Shown here: one piece after another, positions 1 to 7,763 of the stretch
Layout of the letters: each line of letters starts with the position of its first letter
How positions within the stretch are numbered: the first letter of the stretch is position 1
Program-made: the position numbers and the translations under genes
From: an uncultured Eubacteriales bacterium
Lineage (GTDB): Bacteria; Bacillota; Clostridia; Peptostreptococcales; Anaerovoracaceae
Direction of reading: 5' to 3'
Length of the DNA stretch: 64,000 nucleotides
NCBI GenBank assembly: GCA_902779185.1
Contig: CACZAM010000003.1
Coordinates: 38,483 to 102,482 of the forward strand
The notes under the pieces: generated by a model
Database searches by the model: none
Told to the model about the DNA's origin: nothing
The model's input: the letters and a program-made list of their open reading frames with translations, nothing else

Positions 1-761
1 CTACGAGCCAGCTTGCGCCGGATGTCGATCTCTGGTGCGCTCAGTACTACAGCCGCAATCAGTCAGCGGTGGATTACTCCAAGTGGCAGTACAGCAGCAG
101 CGCGAGGATCGATGGATTGCTCTCTTTCACCGGACTTCCGGGGAATATCGATGTCAACTTCTGGTATCTTAACAAGGAAGAAGCAAGCAGCCAGGACGTG
201 ACAAAGATCTGCGGCAAGACTACACTGAGCGTAAGTGATGCAGCGGCGCCTAAGTTCAAATTGTATAATGGAAGCACTCTTCTCAAGGAGGGCGTGGATT
301 ATACTGTCGGAGGAATCAGAAACAACGCTGTCGGAAACGGCTATGCGTATATAAAAGGCATTGGAAGTTACGGCGGATATGCCCTGATACCGCTCAAGAT
401 AGCCAAGAAGACAAAGGGAAAAGCGACAAATGAGATCAAATGCGCTAACTATCTGACAAAAGCTTCCGGAGAAAAATCAGAGTATCTTTCGACTGCTGTA
501 AGCAAGATAACCTATGTAAAAGGAAATACCTACGTCGTTCAGGATTATCTGAACATGAGAAAAGGCGCCGGCACTAAATATAACAAGGTGCTCAGGAGCA
601 AGCTCAGCAAGACCATGAAGAAAAAGACGGCAAGCGGCAACAAGTATGCGATCCTCAAACCGGGCGAAAAGGTGAAATGCCTTAAAGTCAGCGGAGACTG
701 GATGAAGATATCCGGCGGATGGATCTGCTGCAGGATGGAAGACGAAGTCTACGTTAAATAG
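1..761 (+). CDS. GH25 lysozyme (muramidase) with C-terminal SH3-like domain, 5' end outside window
   Basis: The reading frame is open from base 3 and enters the window mid-gene, so the N-terminal part of the catalytic barrel is missing. The first ~55 codons carry the end of a glycoside hydrolase family 25 barrel: an AQYY strand, then DYSKWQYSSSARIDG and a GNIDVNFWY segment, the usual closing strand of clostridial GH25 muramidases. After a ~100-residue linker comes a bacterial SH3-like domain (YLNMRKGAGTKYN, then GDWMKISGGWI), which normally binds cell wall. The family cleaves the beta-1,4 link between MurNAc and GlcNAc in peptidoglycan, outside the cell. A GTG at 69 is in frame but cuts through the conserved fold, so it is not the start. 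The gene ends in TAG at 759-761 and is followed by two hairpin terminators. Confidence 0.8.
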   Translation, partial: TSQLAPDVDLWCAQYYSRNQSAVDYSKWQYSSSARIDGLLSFTGLPGNIDVNFWYLNKEEASSQDVTKICGKTTLSVSDAAAPKFKLYNGSTLLKEGVDYTVGGIRNNAVGNGYAYIKGIGSYGGYALIPLKIAKKTKGKATNEIKCANYLTKASGEKSEYLSTAVSKITYVKGNTYVVQDYLNMRKGAGTKYNKVLRSKLSKTMKKKTASGNKYAILKPGEKVKCLKVSGDWMKISGGWICCRMEDEVYVK

Positions 762-780
762 AGAAAAAAGAAATACATAT

Positions 781-803
781 AGGGAGGCTGAGGCCTCCCT
801 TTA
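781..803 (+). terminator. Hairpin terminator after the lysozyme gene
   Basis: A perfect 8-bp stem (AGGGAGGC at 781-788 with GCCTCCCT at 793-800, loop TGAG) is followed by a short T run. It lies 20 bases after the lysozyme stop codon. Confidence 0.65.
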
Positions 804-894
804 ACATGCAATGAAAAAACGACTCTGAACAAGTTGAACCCCATCAACCTGCGCATAGCCGTTTCTTCAAAGCACTATCTCATATCGATTTTCT

Positions 895-931
895 AAAAAG
901 GACTCTCCCCGTAGACCGGAGAGCCTTTTTA
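895..931. terminator. Second hairpin terminator in the 762-1074 gap
   Basis: AAAAAGG (895-901) pairs with CCTTTTT (924-930) and CTCTCC (903-908) with GGAGAG (918-923), separated by one bulged A. With T runs on both strands it could work in both directions. Apart from these hairpins and the promoter before 1075, I see nothing in the 313-base gap 762-1074. Confidence 0.7.
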
Positions 932-1023
932 ATGTTGTCCGCAAACATACTCTTGCGAGTTGAACTGACAGCCTGCAAAACAACATTATTGTTATCTACA
1001 TTGTATTGAATGAAAACGGCTTA

Positions 1024-1032
1024 TGCTATAAT
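1024..1032 (+). promoter_or_regulatory. Extended -10 promoter of the AraC-family gene
   Basis: TGCTATAAT at 1024-1032 is an extended -10 with a perfect TATAAT at 1027-1032. The -35 candidates (TTGTAT at 1001, TTGAAT at 1006) are badly spaced, which fits reliance on the TGn extension. It lies 43 bases before the start codon at 1075. Confidence 0.55.
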
Positions 1033-1074
1033 ATTGTTGCGAATAATATAACATAATTACGAACAGGGCAAAAC

Positions 1075-1806
1075 ATGACAGAAAAGAAAACAGCAAACCT
1101 GATACTCAGCCGCACGAGGAGAAACCAGATATATCTCCCGTACACGCGTAAAAAACCATACTTCGAGGCGATAGCATCAGGTGATGACAACAGGATATCA
1201 GAGCTTTCGGAGGAGAATTACGAATATCCTACCGCTCTGTACAACAGGTGCGGCTCATACAGCGAGGCAATGAATAAAATGTACTATGAGTCGGTCGGTG
1301 CGGCCAACGAAATGTGTCTGGTCGCGATACAGTCCGGTCTTCTCGACATGGTGGCATACGATATACGTGATGAGTTCATCAAGGAATTCGACAACGCTGT
1401 CTCGCTGCCGGATCTTTACGACCTGGTGCACGGCATGGCGCACAATTACGCCATAAAGATGAAGTATGTTCTGAGGGAGAAGAGACGTTCACCAAGGCTC
1501 GTACGCATGATGACATACATCGAGGAGCACCTTACCGAGAAGATAGAGCTCGCCGACATCGCCGAGCATGTAGGCATAAGCCGCACATATGCTTCCGCGG
1601 TTTTCAGGGAGGAGCTGGGCATAACGATCAGTGAGTTCATACTGAAGGAACGCCTGCTCGAGGCCAAGCGCATGCTGAGAGATACAGATCTGACAGTAGC
1701 GAACATCGCCGACAGGCTCGCTTTCTGCTCGCAGAGCTATTTTACAAAGAACTTCACGGAAGCCGAGGGAATGACACCTGTGGAATACCGCAGGCAATTC
1801 GGATAG
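1075..1806 (+). CDS. AraC-family transcriptional regulator
   Basis: This 243-residue protein has a C-terminal AraC/XylS DNA-binding domain at about residues 143-243. It contains two helix-turn-helix units: the first around LADIAEHVGISRTYASAVFREELG, and the second around VANIADRLAFCSQSYFTKNFTEAEGMTPVEYRR, which is the family signature. The first ~140 residues are mostly helical and do not look like the usual cupin sensor, so the signal cannot be read from sequence. The start at 1075 has only a weak upstream ribosome site. The gene ends 22 bases before the Y-family polymerase, so the two may be co-transcribed, but nothing here shows that it controls the polymerase. Confidence 0.85.
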   Translation: MTEKKTANLILSRTRRNQIYLPYTRKKPYFEAIASGDDNRISELSEENYEYPTALYNRCGSYSEAMNKMYYESVGAANEMCLVAIQSGLLDMVAYDIRDEFIKEFDNAVSLPDLYDLVHGMAHNYAIKMKYVLREKRRSPRLVRMMTYIEEHLTEKIELADIAEHVGISRTYASAVFREELGITISEFILKERLLEAKRMLRDTDLTVANIADRLAFCSQSYFTKNFTEAEGMTPVEYRRQFG

Positions 1807-1828
1807 TAAGGCGCAGGCTGATATTTTT

Positions 1829-3193
1829 ATGGACTATAATAATTGGGAAAAAGCATATGTCTGCATAGACCTGAAGTCTTTTTATGCTTCGGTGGAGTGC
1901 GTTGAGAGGGGTCTCGATCCGATGACGACCGACCTTGTCGTGGCTGATCCGACCCGCAGTGACAGAACGATCTGCCTCGCGGTCTCACCGTCGCTCAAGG
2001 CCAGGGGCGTAAGCGGCAGAGCCAGAGTGTTTGAGATCCCGAAGAGCTTTGAATACATCATGGCGCCTCCGAGGATGCATCTCTACATGGAATACGCCGC
2101 GGAAATATACAAGGTATACCTCGATTACATCGCTGCCGAAGACATGCATGTTTACTCGATAGACGAGGTCTTTTTCGATGTAACAGCTTATCTGAAGAGA
2201 TATGGCATGGATCCGAAGCAGATGGCGGAGTTCCTTATGCGCGAGGTCTATGAGAGGATAGGCGTCAGGGCGACGGCAGGTGTCGGCCCTAACCTCTATC
2301 TGGCGAAGATAGCCATGGACATAATCGCCAAGCACGCGGAGGATTTCATAGGAGTGCTTGATGAGGACGCATACAAGCTGCAGCTCTGGGATCACAGGCC
2401 TCTCACTGATTTCTGGATGATAGGGCGGCAGACTGCAAAGAAGTTCGAACGCATAGGCATCACTACCATGGGCGGAATAGCTGAGCTTGCCGCACGCGAT
2501 GAGGACCTGCTTTACAAAATGTTCGGCATAAACGCCGAGCTCATGATCGATCACGCCTACGGCATCGAGACGACGGAGATGTCAGACATCAAGGGCTACA
2601 AAACGAAGAGCAATTCGCTGTCGCACGGGCAGGTGCTGATGCGCGATTACACAAATGAAGAGGGCCGTCTCATAGTAAAGGAGATGACGGAACAGCTCTG
2701 CCATGAGATGACGGAGAAGGGCAAGGTAACGCAGAACGTGTCGATCGCGGTCGGCTACAGCAATGCCATGCGTGTTCCGATGTCTCACGGCTCGGTGTCG
2801 TTCGGATACATGACAGACGCGGCTTCGGTCATAATGCCGGCGGTCGCTGAACTTTACGACAATATAACCGATCATGAGTATCCGGTAAGAAGGATATTCG
2901 TGAACTTCAACGACATAAAGGCGAAGGAAGCCGACAGGCAGATGACTCTGTTCGATCTTGCCGACGCAGAAGCTGAGGAAGAGGGCAGGACCAAAGGACA
3001 GATGCGCCGGGACGGGATGTCGGACCCTGTATCGGAGACCAGCGCCCGGCTCAAACGCGACGCTGCCCTGCAGGAGGCAGTCAATTCCATAAGGAAAAAG
3101 TACGGAAAGGACGCGATGTTCAGGGGCATGGATCTCGAGGAAGCCGCTACCACCATAGAGAGAAATCATCAGATCGGCGGTCACAAAGAATGA
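1829..3193 (+). CDS. Y-family (UmuC/DinB, UvrX-like) translesion DNA polymerase
   Basis: The 454-residue protein has the features of an error-prone Y-family polymerase. An N-terminal metal site sits in CIDLKSFYASVECV. The palm motif YSIDEVFFD supplies the second catalytic acidic pair, followed by TAGVGPNLYLAKIAMD. The little-finger region includes KSNSLSHGQVL. Near residue ~371 QMTLFDL is a good beta-clamp-binding motif. The protein is longer than DinB and ends in a tail typical of the UvrX/YqjW branch in Bacillota. Such enzymes copy damaged templates and are usually SOS-induced; I see no clear LexA box upstream. A YolD-like gene follows immediately, the usual partner arrangement. Confidence 0.9.
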   Translation: MDYNNWEKAYVCIDLKSFYASVECVERGLDPMTTDLVVADPTRSDRTICLAVSPSLKARGVSGRARVFEIPKSFEYIMAPPRMHLYMEYAAEIYKVYLDYIAAEDMHVYSIDEVFFDVTAYLKRYGMDPKQMAEFLMREVYERIGVRATAGVGPNLYLAKIAMDIIAKHAEDFIGVLDEDAYKLQLWDHRPLTDFWMIGRQTAKKFERIGITTMGGIAELAARDEDLLYKMFGINAELMIDHAYGIETTEMSDIKGYKTKSNSLSHGQVLMRDYTNEEGRLIVKEMTEQLCHEMTEKGKVTQNVSIAVGYSNAMRVPMSHGSVSFGYMTDAASVIMPAVAELYDNITDHEYPVRRIFVNFNDIKAKEADRQMTLFDLADAEAEEEGRTKGQMRRDGMSDPVSETSARLKRDAALQEAVNSIRKKYGKDAMFRGMDLEEAATTIERNHQIGGHKE

Positions 3194-3209
3194 TGAGAAG
3201 TATGTGAAG

Positions 3210-3401
3210 ATGATGAAAGAAAAAGATAAAAAAGGTATAATAAACAGCGATAGGCCATGGGAACGACCGGTATCAGCGAGGCCTAAAATGCCGCGTTCGC
3301 AGAGGGCAAAGCAATTTGCTCCGTTTGACGCGCTGAGCGGTCTGTCGGAAAGGCTTAAACTGGCTGAAGAGGAGCACGAGAGGGATCTTCGGCGCAAATA
3401 A
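3210..3401 (+). CDS. YolD-like small protein
   Basis: This basic protein of about 63 residues has the core RAKQFAPFDALSGLSERL, which I recognise from the short YolD-like proteins encoded beside UvrX-type polymerases in Bacillota. The start is uncertain: GTG at 3204, ATG at 3210 and ATG at 3213 are all in frame, and I chose the first ATG. It lies within 20 bases of the polymerase stop codon, so the two are probably translated from one message. Its molecular role is not established; a partner or regulator of the polymerase is inferred from the constant pairing. Confidence 0.7.
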   Translation: MMKEKDKKGIINSDRPWERPVSARPKMPRSQRAKQFAPFDALSGLSERLKLAEEEHERDLRRK

Positions 3402-3419
3402 CATACAGGAGGGTATTAA

Positions 3420-4415
3420 ATGGCAGTAAATCTTAAGGGAAGAAGTTTTCTGACACTGATGGACTTCACGCCTGCGGAGATCCGGTATCTTCTCGATCTC
3501 GCGCACGATCTGAAGGCTAAAAAAAGACTGGGAATCAAGGGAAACTCGCTTGAGGGCAAGAATATAGTACTGCTTTTTGAGAAAACATCAACAAGGACGA
3601 GATGCTCGTTTGAAGTCGCTGCAATGGATGAGGGAGCAGGCGTAACATTCCTTGACAGCAAGAGCTCACAGATGGGCAAGAAGGAAAGCATTGCAGACAC
3701 CGCAAAGGTGCTCGGACGCATTTTTGACGGCATAGAATACAGAGGGTATGAGCAGGCCGTCGTCGAGGAGCTGGCCTCCGAATCCGGAGTTCCGGTATGG
3801 AACGGGCTCACAGATATCGACCATCCTACTCAGATACTCGCGGATCTTCTCACGATCGAGGAGCATGTGGCGAAACCGCTCAATAAAGTAAAGGTAGTGT
3901 TCGTGGGCGATGTCAGAAACAACATGTCATACGCGTGGATGTACGGCTGCGCCAAGATGGGCATGGATTTCGTAGCCTACGGACCGCAGGAGCTCTGCGA
4001 CGGGGTAGATCCTGACGTACTTGAGCGTGCCGGTGCAGTGGCAGCTGAAACAGGAGCTTCCATCACAGTCACCAGCGACGACGCGTATCTCAAGGGCGCG
4101 GACGTGATCTACACGGACATCTGGGCTTCGATGGGCGAGGAGGATCAGATCCCTGAAAGAGTCAGGCTGCTTACTCCTTTCAAGGTCACAGAAGAGCTGG
4201 TCGCAAAAACAGAGAATCCTGAATACATATTCATGCACTGCCTGCCTTCGTTCCACGACTTCAAGACGACGATGGCCGCAGAGCAGATGAAGCTCGGCTA
4301 TGACATCAGAGAGGTCACGGATGAAGTCTTCTCCGGCAAAAATTCTGTCGTGTTCGATGAAGCCGAGAACAGGCTCCACACTATAAAAGCTGTTGTTGTT
4401 GCGACTATCGCATAA
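3420..4415 (+). CDS. argF: Ornithine carbamoyltransferase
   Basis: The 331-residue enzyme joins carbamoyl phosphate and ornithine to make citrulline, or runs the reverse phosphorolysis in arginine catabolism. The carbamoyl-phosphate site STRTR is at 57-61, HPTQ at 135-138, the ornithine-side SMGEE loop at 237-241 and HCLP at 273-276. Length and the C-terminal run (VTDEVFSGKNSVVFDEAENRLHTIKA) resemble catabolic ArcB-type enzymes as much as ArgF, so direction cannot be settled. No carbamate kinase, arginine deiminase or other arginine-synthesis gene is nearby. It is followed after 34 bases by a LOR/SDH protein that probably acts on ornithine, which favours a degradative route. A good ribosome site (CAGGAGGG) precedes it. 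Confidence 0.92.
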   Translation: MAVNLKGRSFLTLMDFTPAEIRYLLDLAHDLKAKKRLGIKGNSLEGKNIVLLFEKTSTRTRCSFEVAAMDEGAGVTFLDSKSSQMGKKESIADTAKVLGRIFDGIEYRGYEQAVVEELASESGVPVWNGLTDIDHPTQILADLLTIEEHVAKPLNKVKVVFVGDVRNNMSYAWMYGCAKMGMDFVAYGPQELCDGVDPDVLERAGAVAAETGASITVTSDDAYLKGADVIYTDIWASMGEEDQIPERVRLLTPFKVTEELVAKTENPEYIFMHCLPSFHDFKTTMAAEQMKLGYDIREVTDEVFSGKNSVVFDEAENRLHTIKAVVVATIA

Positions 4416-4449
4416 ATATATATCAAGAGACAGGAGAGAAAAGAAAAAC

Positions 4450-5562
4450 ATGAACTTCAGAATTCCTGAATACAGGACGCCTGATTTCACCACACCAGAG
4501 CTCGTGAATGCTCCTGACTGCAGCTTCAAAGCCGCGGACAGAGACGGCGTTGCTCCTGAGTACTTCCACAGCACATCGATGTTTCCCGAGTATTTCAAGG
4601 TGAACGGAGAGTGGAAACTCGCCGAAGAGAGCAGGATGGACTCCAGTGTAGTACTGAGACCTGACGGCAGACTCGACGTAGTAGAGAACCGCAACATCCG
4701 CAAGGGAGATCTGGTGGCACTTGGAAGAAGTGAGAACGGACGTGAAGGCATATTCGTTCATACGAAGGGTTTTGAGGACGAAGAGACAGAAATAGATGAC
4801 CAGTTTGTTTTCAGGCAGGGCAGGAGCAGGGAAACTTCATATGCCCGCGATTACGACAGGCTTTTCGAACTGCTGAATTATGAAAAAGAGCACGGAAATA
4901 TCGTATGGGTAATGGGTCCGGCATTTGCCTTCGACCATGACGCGAGAGCATGCATGCAGTCGCTTGTAGAGAACGGATACGTTGATGCGCTGCTCGCCGG
5001 CAACGCGCTCGCCACCCACGATCTCGAAGGAGCCCTGCTGAATACGGCTCTCGGCCAGGACATATACACACAGAAGTCGCATCCGAACGGTCACTACAAT
5101 CATCTCGATGTGGACAACAAAGTGCGCAGAAGCGGATCCATTCCTCAGTTCATCGAGGATTACGGCATCGACAACGGTATCATTTACAGCTGTGTAAAGA
5201 ACGATGTGCCGATCGTACTGACCGGTTCCATCAGAGATGACGGCCCTATCCCTGAAGTCATCGCTGACGTATATGAGGGGCAGAACGTAATGAGGCAGAC
5301 AGTGAAGAAGGCTACCACTGTCATCTGTCTTGCGACGATGCTCCACACCATCGCGACAGGCAACATGACTCCATCGTTCAGAGTGCTTGAGGATGGCACC
5401 ATCAGACCGGTATTCCTCTACACGGTCGACGCCGATGAGTTCGTCGTAAACAAGCTCCTCGACAGAGGAAGCCTCGCTGCGACAACCATCGTAACAAACG
5501 TACAGGATTTCATCACGATCGTGGCCAACGGCCTCGGTCTTGACTGGAAGAGATATTCATAA
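4450..5562 (+). CDS. LOR/SDH-family protein, probable archaeal-type ornithine cyclodeaminase
   Basis: About 370 residues. The N-terminal ~100 residues match the small LOR/SDH conserved region. The rest matches the domain shared by archaeal ornithine cyclodeaminases and the C-terminal half of cyanobacterial AgrE/ArgZ: GPAFAFDHDAR, ALLAGNALATHDLEG, HPNGHYNHLDV and ATMLHTIATGNMTPS. Enzymes of this group deaminate and cyclise ornithine to proline. This family is unrelated in sequence to the usual bacterial ornithine cyclodeaminase. I chose ATG 4450 because AGGAGAG lies just upstream; the frame is open further 5' but begins inside the previous gene. It sits between ornithine carbamoyltransferase and pyrB, suggesting a citrulline-ornithine-proline link. 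The substrate is inferred. Confidence 0.7.
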   Translation: MNFRIPEYRTPDFTTPELVNAPDCSFKAADRDGVAPEYFHSTSMFPEYFKVNGEWKLAEESRMDSSVVLRPDGRLDVVENRNIRKGDLVALGRSENGREGIFVHTKGFEDEETEIDDQFVFRQGRSRETSYARDYDRLFELLNYEKEHGNIVWVMGPAFAFDHDARACMQSLVENGYVDALLAGNALATHDLEGALLNTALGQDIYTQKSHPNGHYNHLDVDNKVRRSGSIPQFIEDYGIDNGIIYSCVKNDVPIVLTGSIRDDGPIPEVIADVYEGQNVMRQTVKKATTVICLATMLHTIATGNMTPSFRVLEDGTIRPVFLYTVDADEFVVNKLLDRGSLAATTIVTNVQDFITIVANGLGLDWKRYS

Positions 5563-5579
5563 AACAGAAAGGGGACCAC

Positions 5580-6500
5580 ATGGGAGAAATAAAGCATCTT
5601 ATCAATATCACTGATCTGAGCGTAGAAGACATCAGCCATCTGATGGAGACCGCGGATGATATCATCGCGCATCCTGAAGATTACTGGAATGCCTGCGCTC
5701 ACAAGAAGCTTGCCACTCTGTTCTTTGAACCAAGCACCAGAACAAGGCTGTCCTTCACGGCGGCCATGATGGAGCTGGGCGGCAACGTGCTGGGATTCGA
5801 CCAGGCGCAGTCGAGCTCCTCGGCGAAGGGCGAGACCGTGGCAGACACCATCGTAATGGCGGGATGCTATGCCGATATCATAGCGATGAGACACCCTAAG
5901 GAAGGCGCTCCGGTAGTCGGATCCGCCAAATCCTCGGTCCCTATCATCAACGCGGGAGACGGCGGGCATTTCCACCCTACGCAGACGCTGACCGACCTCA
6001 TGACAATTCACCGCAAAAAGGGCGAGATAGGAAACTTCACTGTAGGACTTTGCGGAGACCTCAAGTATGGCAGAACGGTGCACTCGCTCATCGACGCGCT
6101 GCTCAGATATGAGGGCGTCAAGTACATCATGATCGCTCCTGAGGAGCTGAGGATCCCGGGATACATCAGGGACAGGCTCAACAACGCCGGTGTAGAATGG
6201 CGCGAGGTGGAAAGCCTTGAGGACGCGATCCCTGAACTCGACATACTGTATATGACCAGAATACAGCAGGAGAGATTCCCAAGCTGGGAAGAGTATGAAA
6301 AACTCAAGGACAGCTTCATACTTACAAGGGCCATGCTGAAGCCGGCTAAGGAAGACATGATAATCATGCATCCGCTTCCTCGCGTAAACGAGATAGACGT
6401 GGATGTAGACGACGATCCGAGAGCATGCTATTTCTATCAGGCGCTTATGGGCAAGTACATACGCATGGCGCTCATACTGTATCTGCTGGGCATCAAATAG
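5580..6500 (+). CDS. pyrB: Aspartate carbamoyltransferase, catalytic chain
   Basis: The 306-residue catalytic chain makes N-carbamoyl-aspartate, the committed step of pyrimidine synthesis. The carbamoyl-phosphate motif PSTRTR is at 51-56. SSSAKGET supplies the lysine that reaches across the trimer. HPTQTLTDL and MHPLPR complete the active site. It begins 17 bases after the LOR/SDH gene with an AAAGGGG ribosome site, and the regulatory chain follows 13 bases later. The two carbamoyltransferases in this cluster share a fold and would compete for carbamoyl phosphate. Confidence 0.96.
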   Translation: MGEIKHLINITDLSVEDISHLMETADDIIAHPEDYWNACAHKKLATLFFEPSTRTRLSFTAAMMELGGNVLGFDQAQSSSSAKGETVADTIVMAGCYADIIAMRHPKEGAPVVGSAKSSVPIINAGDGGHFHPTQTLTDLMTIHRKKGEIGNFTVGLCGDLKYGRTVHSLIDALLRYEGVKYIMIAPEELRIPGYIRDRLNNAGVEWREVESLEDAIPELDILYMTRIQQERFPSWEEYEKLKDSFILTRAMLKPAKEDMIIMHPLPRVNEIDVDVDDDPRACYFYQALMGKYIRMALILYLLGIK

Positions 6501-6513
6501 AGAGGAGGACCAC

Positions 6514-6933
6514 ATGAACATAGACGGAATCAATACGGGATATGTACTCGACCATATCAAGGCCGGCAAGGGTTTTGAACTTTATCACCTCCTCGGTCTC
6601 GACAAGGCGGACTGCACGGTAGCCATCATCCAGAGGGCATCCAGCGAGAAGTACGGAGCCAAGGATATAATCAAGATCGATGCGGATATTCCTATCGACT
6701 ATGATCTTATCGGATACATCAGCTCGGATATCACTGTAAACATAGTAAAGGACCGCGAGCTCGTGAAGAAGTTCAAGCCGGGTCCTCCGACAGAGCTCAG
6801 GAATGTGATCCAGTGCCGCAATCCGAGATGCATCACGTCGGTAGAGAGAGGCATACCGCAGAGGTTCAGGCTCGTAGATAAAGAATCGAGAGATTACCGC
6901 TGCGTATACTGTGACACTTTGTACAGAGAATAA
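6514..6933 (+). CDS. pyrI: Aspartate carbamoyltransferase, regulatory chain
   Basis: 139 residues. The N-terminal allosteric domain binds nucleotides in characterised homologues. The C-terminal zinc domain has C101, C106, C130 and C133 in the normal Cx4C...CxxC pattern; it docks the regulatory dimer onto PyrB trimers. This predicts a dodecameric, feedback-regulated enzyme. AGAGGAGG precedes the start, only 13 bases after pyrB. No UMP-sensing attenuator or PyrR site is visible in front of the cluster, so regulation may be mainly at enzyme level. Confidence 0.95.
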   Translation: MNIDGINTGYVLDHIKAGKGFELYHLLGLDKADCTVAIIQRASSEKYGAKDIIKIDADIPIDYDLIGYISSDITVNIVKDRELVKKFKPGPPTELRNVIQCRNPRCITSVERGIPQRFRLVDKESRDYRCVYCDTLYRE

Positions 6934-6943
6934 GTAAACGTGT

Positions 6944-6973
6944 GGACTCCATGGCCGGGCCATGGAGTCCTTT
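6944..6973 (+). terminator. Strong hairpin terminator after pyrI
   Basis: A 12-bp stem GGACTCCATGGC (6944-6955) pairs with GCCATGGAGTCC (6959-6970), followed by TTT. It ends the argF-pyrI operon. Confidence 0.75.
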
Positions 6974-6989
6974 CGATAAAGGAGTCTTT

Positions 6990-7736
6990 ATGAAAAAAAA
7001 CAGTTTTATGATGATACTGCTTGCGGCATTGATGGTATTTGTGCTTGTGATGACAGGCTGCGGCAAGCAGACCGAAAGCGGAGAACCTGCTGATGCATCA
7101 GCTGAAACAGAGGCTGAGACAGAATCAGCAGCAGAAGAAGGGTCGGTGATCGATTATATGGTAATAGTAAATAAGAGCAACCCATTGCCGGACGGATGGG
7201 AAGAGGCTCTGGATCTCAAGATGACTACCAATTCAGTAGGCGATGATGTGTATGTTGAAAGAAAAGCATACGAAGCATACCTCGCGCTCAAGGAAGCAGT
7301 CGAAAAAGACCTGGAAGGATACGATAAAGGAGAAGTCAGACTGCAACTGGACTCCGCATTCAGAAGCATTGCCGCACAGCAGAAGATAGTCGATGATTTT
7401 ACCGAAAAATACGGTGAAGATTATGTTAAGCGCTATGTGGCGGTTCCCGGCTTTTCCGAGCACCATACCGGGCTTGCTCTCGATCTCTACTTCACAATAG
7501 ACGGTAAGGACATTTATGAGAACGAAGACCTCGTACAGTATCCGGATATATGGGAAGTGATACACGCGAGACTCCCTGAATTCGGATTCATACTCCGCTA
7601 CACTGAGGCCGGCGAGGCTGCTACGGGCTATGCGTATGAGCCATGGCATATACGCTATCTGGACAGCCCTGAGACCGCGGAAGAGATCACGGACAAAGGC
7701 ATCACGCTTGAAGAATATCTTGAAAATGCAAAATAG
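6990..7736 (+). CDS. VanY/DacB-type D-alanyl-D-alanine carboxypeptidase lipoprotein (M15 family)
   Basis: About 248 residues. The N-terminus is a lipoprotein signal: a hydrophobic stretch ending VMTGCGKQ, with the lipidated cysteine in the lipobox, then an acidic spacer. The catalytic domain is peptidase family M15B: the zinc-binding SEHHTGLALDL motif and the C-terminal YEPWHIRY motif are both intact. The enzyme trims the terminal D-alanine from peptidoglycan stems at the outer face of the membrane. I start it at ATG 6990 after a GGAG site; the frame runs further 5' but only through the preceding terminator. No vancomycin-resistance genes lie nearby, so a wall-remodelling role is more likely than resistance. 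Confidence 0.88.
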   Translation: MKKNSFMMILLAALMVFVLVMTGCGKQTESGEPADASAETEAETESAAEEGSVIDYMVIVNKSNPLPDGWEEALDLKMTTNSVGDDVYVERKAYEAYLALKEAVEKDLEGYDKGEVRLQLDSAFRSIAAQQKIVDDFTEKYGEDYVKRYVAVPGFSEHHTGLALDLYFTIDGKDIYENEDLVQYPDIWEVIHARLPEFGFILRYTEAGEAATGYAYEPWHIRYLDSPETAEEITDKGITLEEYLENAK

Positions 7737-7763
7737 CGGAACGGCTTAGAGCAGGAGGAGATA

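Noticed and set aside
5418-6569. Long minus-strand open frame opposite pyrB (383 codons).
   Set aside because: It is a mirror of the strongly conserved pyrB coding sequence, has no ribosome site and no recognisable motif.
6990-7736. Vancomycin resistance, because of the VanY-like enzyme.
   Set aside because: No VanS/VanR, ligase or VanX-like gene is nearby; a standalone M15 carboxypeptidase is a common wall-remodelling enzyme.
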